From the NCBI GenBank assembly GCA_902729315.2, contig LR746280.1, positions 619,001 through 683,000 on the forward strand: 64,000 nucleotides of DNA, read 5' to 3'. Positions 35,888 to 45,884 of the stretch are shown here, in pieces; position 1 is the stretch's first letter; the number at the start of each line of letters is the position of its first letter. Origin of the DNA: Spirodela intermedia (taxonomy: Eukaryota; Streptophyta; Magnoliopsida; Alismatales; Araceae). The notes under the pieces are model-generated. The model was not told the DNA's origin and made no database searches. It was given only the letters and a program-made list of their open reading frames with translations. The position numbers and the translations under genes were made by a program.

Positions 35888-37516
35888 TTCTGTAGCAAAT
35901 GAAACGCAGCGAATAAATGGCAGAGCAATGAACAGCCACATCTGAAACCACTGAGATGGGTCTGCGTTGACTATATTCCGTATAGTAATCGATCGACAAG
36001 GTCAAAAGGGCACTCACATATCTTGTTGAATGCGACGATGTCACAGCTCTGGATGTACTCATTGGCCGGCTCCACAGTGAGGTACTCCTCTATCAGAGTG
36101 TCGACGGAGACGAGATCGTCGACAATGGTCATCATGATCTGCAGCTTTTTGATGCCGTACCCAACGGGGATAAGCTTTGCTGCACGAAGAACAAAACAAC
36201 AGCTCGTGAAGAGTCAAACCCCCGTTGACCCGCATGTTTTTTATCGAAATATTAAGAGGGGGATGACTTACAGGCGCCCCAGAACAAGCCCTCCATGTGG
36301 ACGCCCCTCACAGCCTCTTCGAGCTTCTTCATGTCGGTCTCGTCGTCCCATGGCTTCACGTCCAGGAGCACGGAAGACTTCCCCGCTGATGCAAACCATG
36401 ATGAGAAATCGCACACATGTCAGTATTCTCACGGGAGCTAGGCGAAGGTCTGTTGGGTTGACCCCCAATGATACGCAGGAATATAATTAGCAGTAATATC
36501 TAATATCAGGAAAATATTGTGGTTCAGTAGAAATGACTAGTTCCAAGAACACCAACATTCTTTCTTCTTTCCGGATGCTTTGGCAGCTGCTGCCCGCGCT
36601 TCGGAGGCCTTTTTCTCCTCTTCGGTCTCCTCACCAAATAGATCAACATCGTCATCATCGTCATCATCATCAGCAGCTGGGGCCTGAGAATTAAAGTTCC
36701 AGTCAAAACAAAAGCAACTTGTCCGAAGTTCATATAAAATATTCTGGCATAAATTTAGTCTAGACCACCATTTTGGGGCCATAAGTAATCAATAAAAACC
36801 ATGGGACGTCGAGTGCAGGAAATCCATTAAAATCATTGTTAAAAGAAAACTAAAAAAAAAAAATCTCGAAGCCAGACGTTTCTGTATACTACAGATAACT
36901 CGAAGTCACACACCACCCAACTTAAAGACTCCAGGTCCAGAGGACACGGATCATTAGACCAGAAACAACCCAGATGCAATTCGAAAACGTTTTGAAGAGA
37001 TACATAAAGGTTGATTAACAGCATGATAAATCCAAGGAACAATCAACTATGCTTTACCTTAGCATCAGAAACAGGAGGAGATACTGGCGCCTCCTCAACA
37101 GCAGAAGAAGAAACTACCACACCACAGCCTGCTTCGGTTACCCCACTGTGCATGACCAAATAAGTTGAGAATTCAGCAAGGATGAGAAGTTCGCAGAAGT
37201 ACCGAACTCGAAAAACAGCCTGAAGACTAACCTCAACTTCAGAAGGGCATCAATGTGTTTATACCAACGAGACACATTAACATATTCCGAAGATGGTGGT
37301 GACGAAAGTGCACCATAAACTGTGATGTCATCCTTGGATGCTTGATATCTGACGCAAGTACCATTGATACGTCAGTCCCGCCAAGCATAACAACAATGAA
37401 GGTAACGCAGCAACTTATAGTCAAACTTACCCCGAAATGTAACTGCGAGTAAGGAGATACTCATCAAGCTTCTGGAGGCCAGACGGTGAGCTGAGGTTGG
37501 AAAATGAGGCAGCCAT
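35888..37516 (-). CDS. EF1B: Elongation factor 1-beta (eEF1B guanine-exchange subunit)
   Basis: Seven coding exons, 231 aa: complement(37431..37516), (37232..37348), (37058..37145), (36557..36683), (36272..36385), (36018..36179), (35888..35889). The N-terminus is [21 protein letters not shown]. Residues 29-75 form the GST-C-like dimer part. An acidic run of eight Asp sits at 102-109, followed by VDLFG (110-114), the casein kinase II-site region. The C-terminal exchange domain occupies about 140-231 ([44 protein letters not shown]). It recharges eEF1A with GTP during translation elongation. The conserved end AFNKI is reached two bases before a perfect GTGAGT donor. I infer the stop codon is T plus AA across an intron (35890-36017). 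Reading through instead adds about 15 residues. Confidence 0.9.
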
Positions 37517-38110
37517 TGCTAGAGCGGAGCAGAAAGCAATGTAAGGGATCTTAAATAATCCGCCAGTTAATGAAACCGCGCGTAATGGTCTGGAATGATA
37601 TGCTTTTGCGAGTCATAATATTTACATCACAAGGACGCATCCGACCAATTTTTGAATTAATGCCGTGGCAAATCTCAAGAGAGAGGATGGTAAATTTTTA
37701 ATAAATTCCTCAACACTCCGAATTAAATAGGAAAAACGGAACTTCCTTCATTATGCACATACAGAATATATAAATAGATATATGAATAATAATCAGAAGG
37801 ACATTGTTCCCAAAGACCGAGCAACAGGACAATTAGCGACATGAAGATCCCGCGAAAGGCAGAGACACTTGTACGACCGGCAAATACAAGAGATCTTTTC
37901 ACTCGATTCTTATAATTGATTCGAGAAGATAAGCAAAAGGGATTTGGGAAGCGATAAGCCTCCTAGCCGAAGGAGTTTGCGTGAGATACCTTCGCTCGGC
38001 CGATCCGATGAAGAAAAGACCTGATGATGGGTGCGATGTGCTCAGAGGCTTGAACAGGCGGAGGCGGCCGAGCGTGAGGAGAAGAGAGTCGGGGCGGCGT
38101 TAGGGTTTTG
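37517..38110 (-). promoter_or_regulatory. eEF1B 5' leader exon, leader intron and telo-box
   Basis: On the minus strand a donor GAAG/GTATCT (37981-37989) and an acceptor CTCTAG (37519-37521) two bases before the ATG delimit a leader intron of about 471 bp, leaving a 5'UTR exon of about 100 bp (about 37990-38095). Just upstream is CAAAACCCTAA (38100-38110), which contains the telo-box AAACCCTAA seen in plant promoters of eEF1A and ribosomal protein genes. A leader intron and telo-box fit a highly expressed translation gene. Confidence 0.65.
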
Positions 38111-39754
38111 TCACGAGCTTCGATCCAAAGGTCATGATATGGACGGTCCCGATCGAGTGACAATGAGGACCAGCGGATCTGACGGTGATCCGAAGATTAA
38201 ACGACAATGCGGTAAATTTCCCTTTAAGCCCCAACAAAATCAGAGATTTGACTTTCAGGAACTATCTACCTCATTTCTCTTTATACACTATCCGTTCTCG
38301 ACATATTTAGTATCTCAAGGCCAAATTTTTTCCACGAAATTTTTACTCAACCAAACGGTACGACATGGGCATTCCCCACGTGGAATTGATGATATTTTAT
38401 ATTTATGTTGTATTACTATTTACGATCTAGTGGAGGGGGGGCAACTCGATCCCACCATGACCATCCCCATGCCCTCCCCAAAGTCAACTTTTCACGATCC
38501 TCACACAGAGGAGGTAGGAGAGTCAACTCTTTTAGAACTTTGTGTGGGACCAATTTGTGGAATTGCTTGAACACCACATCAATGAAATTATAGTACAAAA
38601 AATAGCATGGATGTAGGCCAAGATTACTAAGCTACTAATTTTTTTTGGTGTGTCATCTTTTTATTCTTATTTAAATGTTAATTTTTTGATCAAGAAAGAA
38701 AATATAATTAATTCAATCCCACCTTCTTTCTATCATGACACCACTTAAATGTTAGAAACTATGTTAATGAAATTATAGTAAGAAAATAACATGGGATCCA
38801 TGACATTCAAAGAATCATAAAATTTTCTTCTTAAAAAAAAACTGATACATTTGAAAAAGGTTCATATGACTAAGAAAACAGGTCGGGTTAGATTCCATCC
38901 TATCATTTTAAGAAAATTTATCCTTAGCTAGCAATCATGTTGATGGGTCAATCTTTTCTTTGGTTCAAAATTTTCATAAGAAACCAATTCACAAGTACAT
39001 AAAAATTTGGTGGTCAGATTAAATTTTCTCCCTTTAAAAAAAATCATGCGTCATATATTCACATGCAGAACCAAAGTCAGTCCATTATAATGAAGATTTT
39101 AGAACAATTATAGAGGAGACTTTCAACATATTAGAAGCAATTTCTCTCAAGATGAAGAAGAACTCTCAATGATGACACCCTTCCCTCTACAGTCACGCTA
39201 TTGCATATAATATGTAAACAAGAAAAATAAGATTTTACGAAGAAGGGGAAGATAATAGGATAATACATAAAAAATATAGCTGAAAAAAAAAACCTCAAAC
39301 ACATGAGGGCACTGATGTGGTCATACCTATGGGATACATTCATAAAATCTGAAGACTATCATGAAGAAATGGTAGTGTTCAAGCCAATGGGAGCACCAAT
39401 CATTGGAGAGAGAGCTGATGTTGGTGAGAGAGCCATTGCTCTCATTTGAAGAGAGAGAAAGTTATCAAAAAAGAAAAAAAATCTATTAAGGACTTCTCAA
39501 TTGTAGGTATTTATATAGGTCTAACCCTAGTGGGTAAGATTTAGTGATTAGTTACTACTTCCATTGAATTGAATTTGATTTACATATGAACATGGAGAGA
39601 GAATAGAAGTACAAAATGATCTTATTCATAAGTCCTCTCTTCAATGAATGCACTATCTTCAAATCAATGGTCAAAAGTTCTATTATTCCTCTTCAAATTC
39701 AACTTTATTATTCTCTCATACTCTCACATTTCTCGACCTTTTGTATACTGTTAA
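38111..39754. other. AT-rich intergenic, no gene seen
   Basis: AT-rich and low in coding potential. A short imperfect repeat (core AATGAAATTATAGTA, at about 38580 and 38766) is visible. Short frames at 38031-38570 (plus) and 39131-39343 (minus) have no motif. Confidence 0.45.
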
Positions 39755-40220
39755 AAAACTTAATCAGATAAAAATATGAGTTTTAGTTTTGTAAGATTCA
39801 AACCTTTGTTGGTCACTTGTTTGCATAAGAGAGTGAAATAAGTATGTAAATATCCTTAAATAGTGACATCATAAGGGTATCATCTTCTCATAAATAAGAC
39901 GTATTTTAAGTATTACAAATATTAAAAATCCTTTGAGAAGTTCTGATGCCGATTTTAATCTCACATTAGTTATTTTTTGAGTTTTAGGATTCACATATAG
40001 TAATACAATAATTTATCATCAATGAGTCTCTCTCTTGCGTGTGTACAAGCTCTCTTTTATGAATGGGTCCACCATACTTGAAGAAACCTGACTTGATATG
40101 ATCATGTAGTAGTTCTTAGGTCCTCACGTTTGATTTGCCACTAGTTATGTGAAAGGGAAGTGATGCACATGTGTCTCCTACTAGTTCTTAGCCGCTTGCA
40201 GCTCTGCCTAATTGTGCTTT
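39755..40220 (-). repeat. Partial copy of the 1.9 kb repeat family
   Basis: Aligns in the same orientation with 47095-47610 (shared GACATCATAAGGGTATCATC, CTTCTCATAAATAAG, CACATATAGTAATA, ATGTGTCTCCTA, TCTTAGCC-like blocks). It ends abruptly at the left terminal inverted repeat of the neighbouring element, so the neighbour seems to have inserted into, or recombined with, a copy of its own family. Confidence 0.7.
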
Positions 40221-40420
40221 GATAAGTCTTCATTATCATGAGTTAATAATTAGTAAATAATATAGTTTTAGCCTTAACTCGTGATAAATAGACTTATATT
40301 TGTGTTAAAGTGTGAAAAGTGGTTTTTAGTTGATTAATGTGATTTTTTAGGTAATTATGTAATTTTATATGAATTTATATGATTTTTATAGTCTTACTTT
40401 TGAGATAAATAAAGAAAAAG
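40221..40420 (+). repeat. Left terminal inverted repeat
   Basis: Reverse complement of about 41890-42098. Shared blocks include AGTTAATAATTA, AACTC(A/G)TGATAAATAGA, TTGTGTTAAA/TTATGTTAAA, GTGAAAAGT and ATGAATTTATAT-like sequence. The outermost decamer is GATAAGTCTT. Confidence 0.65.
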
Positions 40421-40732
40421 AAATAAAACTAAAATATTGCAAAATGGGGGGACCCGTCGGCCAGCTGGGCCCGCAAGCGGGTCGGAAGCTCAGTCGGGGA
40501 GTAGCCGCGAGCAAGGGCTCGAACGGCTTGGACCGATAGGGGCACGTGTGCACCACTCCCCTTCCACGTCACTGGTGGCCAGCCAGCTGTGGGGCAAGGA
40601 ATGGTCGTACATGCGAGAGAAGGAACTTTGCTTACAAATGTAACATTACTATATATTTGCTCGAAAAATCGACGCACAATCGATGTGGGACTAAACCCGC
40701 ATCACATCTTCCTCAGAAGGGGCGGACAACCG

Positions 40733-40760
40733 GCGCGGGTTCGAATCCTCCTAGAGTCAA
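40733..40760 (+). other. tRNA B-box-like sequence inside the repeat element
   Basis: GCGGGTTCGAATCCTCC matches the RNA polymerase III B-box consensus GGTTCGANTCC exactly. The equivalent positions in the AT-rich copies are mutated (GGGTTTGAATCTTAC at about 62449). A complete tRNA cloverleaf cannot be folded around it and no clear A-box was found, so it may be a SINE-derived piece or chance. Confidence 0.35.
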
Positions 40761-41889
40761 AATTCATATATTTTTATCTGATTATCGCGATTTTCCTGCA
40801 GATCGCCGGTGAAGGATTAAGCAATGAGAATCGCTGGATCATCGGCGAAAATCTCATCAACGCGATTTGCGGAGCATTGCTACTAAAATTGCTGAACGAT
40901 TCGCGATAAAAGGATCGCGAATCCATCGAGTAAATCATCTCCGATTGATCGACGAACAAGCCGTCGTCGGGAAGAGGATGATCCACCGAGAGATGAGTCG
41001 CCACCTCCTAAGAGCGTACTAGATACGATGAAGAGCCTCCTCTTGCTGCGCGGACCTGAGGATGAAGCTCCTTGACACGCACCCCACCTCCATCCAACTC
41101 TTCTCCGTCGAGTGACAGCCGCTAGAGAGCCGCAAAGTCGTCGTTTTTCCGCTCCGCCGGGTGACAGTCACCGAAGACAACTCGACGACCCATTTCATTA
41201 ATCTCTAGACTTCGCGAGAAGATCTAGAGATTGCCCACATCGTCCTTGTCTAAGGAGAGCCTTCGAGGCCGTGGACACTGCATGACGATCCTCCCGAACA
41301 CTCAGAATTTCGATGTATCACCGACGCATCACCGTCGCGACGCCGGAACTCTATTTTCCTACTTTTAACTTACTTTACGCTTCATTTAGTGATAGTTTTT
41401 GTGATTTTAATTTACCAAAATATACTTTATTCTATTACGATTCTTCTGACTTTTACAGATCTTAATTTGATTATTTAAATCGTCTGTAATCGCTTACGTA
41501 AGAATCGTCGGGCGGAACTCTGTTTTCGTCCGATTTGCGTTCGCCAGGCGCTGACGTCATCCTGACGTCCGCACCCTTATTTTCCTTTTTCGTGAATTTT
41601 AAATATATTTCCTTTTCATTTCCTAGTATACAAGTCATAGAAAATCGTATTCATTGAGAAAAATTCTGAATAATTACCAGATATTATATTACATCCCTGT
41701 GATCGACCTGGGAAATTATCGCTATTTTTGGAAAAAAATTGAATTATAATTGATATATTTATTTAGAAATACTTCTAAATATCCAAAAATTCGTATTTTC
41801 TAGTTTTATAAATTTTATATTTGCGTGATTTAATATACAATGACTAAGTCACGTTATGCTTCCAACCCAACAAGTCCCCACACTTTTTT

Positions 41890-42098
41890 ATATTATTTAT
41901 TTATTTTATTTACCTAAAAAATATGATTATAGAAATTATATAAATTCACATAAAATTAAAAAATTAGTCAAAAATTTACATTAACTAATTAAAAAATTAC
42001 TTTTCACAATTTAACATAAATCTAAATCTATTTATCATGAGTTAAGACTTAAAACATATTATTAATTAATTATTAACTTATGATAATCAAGACTTATC
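41890..42098 (-). repeat. Right terminal inverted repeat
   Basis: Inverted match to 40221-40420, ending in GACTTATC at 42098. Diverged from the left copy by many single-base changes, so the element is not a very recent insertion. Confidence 0.65.
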
Positions 42099-42409
42099 AC
42101 ATTTGTACATTGACAATTTGCTAATAAGTATATCGTAGATAATTTACTAGCCACTATGGGGATGTTTACATTGCTCTCTTTTAGAGACTATTTCAATGCA
42201 AAGAGATCTTACACAAAATATATTTCGCAAGAAGGACAATTTATAAACAAAGATCACGATGACATTCACTAAAATAATTTTCCTATAAATAGAACATGAG
42301 GAACTTTCTTTTGCAGTCCCATTTTAGCATTTGGGCTTCTTCGTACACGTGATGACCCCCCAAACCTTCACAAATTAAATGAAGAATGGGATCATGTGTC
42401 GCGTGGGCT

Positions 42410-43600
42410 TCAGGCCTTCGGCTGCGCCTTTTGACGAACCCTTTTCTCATCCGACAGCATCCTTGCAAATCTGCATGAGAAGGAAGATCAGGTGAACTAT
42501 TCACGACATAATTTGGATGATAGTGTACAATGTGGAAAATTTTCAACTTTTGTCTAAGATGATAGTGATAAATGACGGGTCAGATGAGGTGGTCAATGTC
42601 GAAAACGAACATGCTTGATAAAAAATCTGTACACCGCGTAAATTCTTTAGATGAATGACCGTTACCTTTTAAGGGCTTCTCCGTTTTTCTCCGCTCCTAC
42701 AGGTTCATTCCGGCCGGTGTCAAGATTGACCCTCGAAACTGGCTTGTCGAGCAAGTCCTCTCCGATTTTCACTAACTTCCCTAAATTCTCCTTTGTTGCG
42801 ATGTCGACGGAAGAAGCGTCCCCGGAGAGCGTGTCGTCCTGCGTTTTCACAATATCTCTCGTGAATCCGTGATTGACAGAAGGAACACCGATTTATTTAG
42901 GGTTGAAACCTGTGCGCGTGTGTGTCTGCGCGCGTTTGTATGTGTACATGCGTACCGCAGAACACAGAAGATAAGACTAACCTGGATTCTCAAGTAGTTT
43001 GCCTCACAACGCAGGGTCTGGAAGACGCCGGAGATATGAAGGTCGACCATGTCCACGCTCGCTTGGGTGAACACATCGATTAAGGGATTCGACCCCTGGC
43101 TGTTCAACCATCCGACTATGCCCCACTTCGCGGCATCTCCCGCACTGTACTTGTCCATCTGCGTCGTACCGGTGCCCAGGGATATGAGCAGAACTTTCTT
43201 TAAGTCCAGCTGCTCAGAATTGGCCGCCTCAGGGTTCTTCCTTCTCGTCTCCTTGGTCATATCTCTGATAGCAAGCAGTGCCTACAGGGCATCTTCCTCG
43301 TCAGTTGAGAGGCTGTACGTGCATTCCTTTAGTCTATCACAGCTATCTTGTCCCCGAATTAGAAGAAGTAAGTAAACTATGCTAATGCCTCACCGGATTG
43401 TTTGCGGCCACGCCTCCGTCGATAAGGTTGAACTCCCTCTTCCCCCCACGAGGTGTCTGTACGTTGAAGTAGTAGGCCGGCAGGTAGGTGGGGGCGGCTG
43501 AGGTGCTAATGCAGACGTCGGAGAGAGTCACATTCAAACAATTGCCGTTCTTCGCCTGAAATCAGTTCATTCCAGTTCTTCAGAAAGCATGCAACGAGCG

Positions 43601-43655
<55 letters not shown>

Positions 43656-44626
43656 TAGGAAAAACAATGGCAGCTCCTCGGGTTAAAAGTGACGTGCACA
43701 CCTCAAAACTGGAAAAGACAGTGGGTTGGAGATTCCTGATGTCGAAGGCCGGAATGAGCACGTTTGTCAGTGTGTCCCCTAACTTGACACTTCCCAGTTT
43801 TTCCCTTATAAGCTTGTGAAGGTATTTTCCATTATATCTCGGTCCTGTGATACCATTGATCAGTTGGCGGATTCCGGCGAGCGGGCCCCTGGTTCCACAA
43901 ATTACGATATATCAGGAGGCCGATGTAAGTCATACTGAGATCATATAAACGATAACCAGGAATTTTCCGTGCTGTAATCCCGGTAGTTACCCGATCTGGG
44001 GGAAAATCCTAGGGCAGTTCTCAAGGTAGAAGTCCTTGATATCTTTGGCGGCTAAGATGGGACGATTGTGTTCATTGGGAGCCGTCAGCATGGCCGTCAC
44101 GAGCCCCCCGGTGCTTGTCCCTGCAATCACGTCGAAGTAGTCTGCGATCTTCGCATCCTCCCCGTCGAGCTCCTGTCGAAAGTAAGCGGAATGAATCTAA
44201 GCGTGAGAACAGCCCGGCAATGTTGAGAATGGATGGCCAATGTCTCCGTACTCAATACATCCGTAGGAAGAAACGAGAAAGAATGAAAAAAATTCGAACG
44301 AGGCATGCACTCGGTGGTGTTCTCCAAATTTTTAGCGACGTGTCTGAAAGTCTTACTAATCAGTATTTTTTAGTTAACTCCCAAGAACGAAGACTATGAA
44401 TTTATTGGTTTTTGGTATGAATGCATCTGGGAGAAGTGTCTCTCGGTTGGACGCCGTGGAATAGGCATCTGCTCTTTCTTTAACATACCTGAAGTTCTTT
44501 CTCCAGGAAGGCGAGAATGGTGGCCGGAATGATGCCTCTGACACCGCCTCCGTCGATGCTGAGGATGGTGATCAAGTTGCCGCTGATCGCCGGCTGAGTC
44601 ACGAAGCTCTCGGCGACGGAGCCCAT
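42410..44626 (-). CDS. PLP2: Patatin-like phospholipase, copy 1
   Basis: Seven exons, 400 aa: complement(44489..44626), (43991..44172), (43702..43888), (43394..43555), (42982..43281), (42666..42838), (42410..42470); all splice sites GT-AG and the frame is open throughout. Patatin fold motifs: oxyanion-loop DGGGVRG (residues 25-31), nucleophile elbow GTSTG with Ser66, and Asp215 in the DGG motif, giving an intact Ser-Asp dyad. The C-terminus is [17 protein letters not shown]-like. No signal peptide is seen, as in the cytosolic/membrane-associated PLP2 group, which releases fatty acids from galacto- and phospholipids and responds to pathogens. It differs from copies 2 and 3 by Asn79, Arg101 and Glu246. 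A TATA box (TATAAAAC, complement of 44841-44848) lies about 215 bp upstream of the ATG. Confidence 0.92.
43600..43652 (+). repeat. Uninterrupted (GA)n in intron 3 of copy 1
   Basis: About 26 uninterrupted GA dinucleotides. At the same site copies 2 and 3 both have a shorter tract of about 15 units broken by GGG, identical to each other. Confidence 0.9.
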
Positions 44627-44840
44627 GAAAATGGTGTGGGTAACTCTTACAGAGACCAGGAAGAGAAAGGAAAAGAAAAAAGGGATCCAACGAAAAGAGG
44701 ACTCTGAAAAAGAGAAGACGAAGAACCAAGAGAGGAAGTAGACGAAGAGAAAAGAGGGAGATGGAGAAAAGAATGAGAAGAACGGATTGGTAGTGCTTGC
44801 ACGATTTCAAGCGCTGTTGGTCTTCCCAGAGAGTAGGCAG

Positions 44841-44848
44841 GTTTTATA
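44841..44848 (-). promoter_or_regulatory. TATA box of patatin-like copy 1
   Basis: TATAAAAC on the minus strand in the context CTTACCTATAAAACCTGCC, conserved in all three copies. Upstream (about 44900-45110) are W-box cores TTGACT/TTGACC, two of them within a direct repeat of CTCGAGTCAAAATT. Confidence 0.7.
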
Positions 44849-45884
44849 GGTAAGAGGGATAGTTTTCGGACGAAGACAGAACGTTCAGAGACTGGTGCCT
44901 TCGTCGCAGGACAATTTTGACTCGAGGCGAGTCGAGGAGAATTTTGACTCGAGTCCATCCATGGTGGATATACGACAACAAGGCAGGACGGGATTGACCT
45001 TGGCACGTCCTGCACCCTCCGAGGCTTCGATGAAATAGAGCTTGCTTGCGTTAAAACGTAGCAATCCCGATAGAAAGCACGTGTTTGAATCCCTACACGG
45101 TCAAAACTTGGTCGGCTTTATCCATAGGAGGAAATAAATCGCGTCGAGTCCCTGTGAACTTGGCCCGGTTTCCTCGGATATTAAGATTGAAAGTCAAACT
45201 ATATAACAGGAAACCGTGCTTTTCTGGTTTTCCGTCGTATCTAAAAATTAGTTTAGATTGAGAAGTCCATTAAATTGAAGTTCTCCACGTGGGCTGGGTT
45301 TACGTCTCTCCCACTCTCTCTCTCTCTCTCTCTCTTGCCGGAAATACATGTGTCTATTTATAGTACACCTCTTCTTCATATCTCTGCCATCGATATCTAC
45401 CTATCTTCGAGCAAGCTCAATCTTGGAGACCGGTGAAAAGAGTGGTCGAAGTCTTCTTCCCATTTCCTCCTGACATTGATTCCGAGTTTAACTGTTTTGG
45501 TTGAACCATAGGGTATAATGACGGCAACTACAGTGCAAATCAGATGCAGAATTGATCTTCAGAACATTAATTTTTTGTACAGTCACATCCTCTGTAAATC
45601 GGCATTACACTTTTGAATAGTTTGCATGGTTAGATGCCTTCTTCCCTACATTTTCTGAATAGATAAGTGGTAATAGAGTACTTTCTACACTTCTATCTTG
45701 GATCTAAGATACGTTTTGATATTTCAATGACCTATTGGATTTGACTGAGCCTGATTGGATCCAACCTTTACGCTGAACCCCTATAGATGTAAATGTATAA
45801 ACTAAATTCATAAAATTTGACAAATTTTGTGCATTCATAAATGAGATTCTTTCTCATTTTTTTCTATTTACCTTTCAATAGGTG

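Larger units (their letters stand above)
40221..42098 (+). mobile_element. Non-autonomous TIR element of the 1.9 kb repeat family, most complete copy
   Basis: About 1.88 kb bounded by inverted repeats of about 200 bp. The left end begins GATAAGTCTTCATTATCATG (40221) and the right end is the reverse complement, ...TGATAATCAAGACTTATC (ends 42098). The TIRs match with scattered substitutions. The interior (about 40440-41350) is GC-rich and holds no transposase frame. Possible target duplications (AATTGTGC left, ATTTGTAC right) are imperfect. Long TIRs suggest a Mutator-like (MULE) or similar non-autonomous DNA element, but class is inference. Related truncated copies lie at 39755-40220, 45885-47760, 52545-52662 and 61830-63602. 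Confidence 0.6.

Noticed and set aside
35718-36062. 114-codon minus-strand frame across the eEF1B 3' end
   Set aside because: Out of frame with the conserved AFNKI terminus and spans the inferred last intron and 3'UTR.
40210-42110. Clean target-site duplication around the TIR element
   Set aside because: AATTGTGC and ATTTGTAC agree at only six of eight positions and the right flank does not continue the interrupted repeat copy, so I do not claim a duplication.
44115-44399. 94-codon frame repeated in all three patatin-like copies (also 50777-51061 and 58625-58909), with 108-, 73- and 138-codon companions
   Set aside because: They run antisense to, or out of frame with, patatin-like exons and introns. 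Their recurrence only reflects the duplication.
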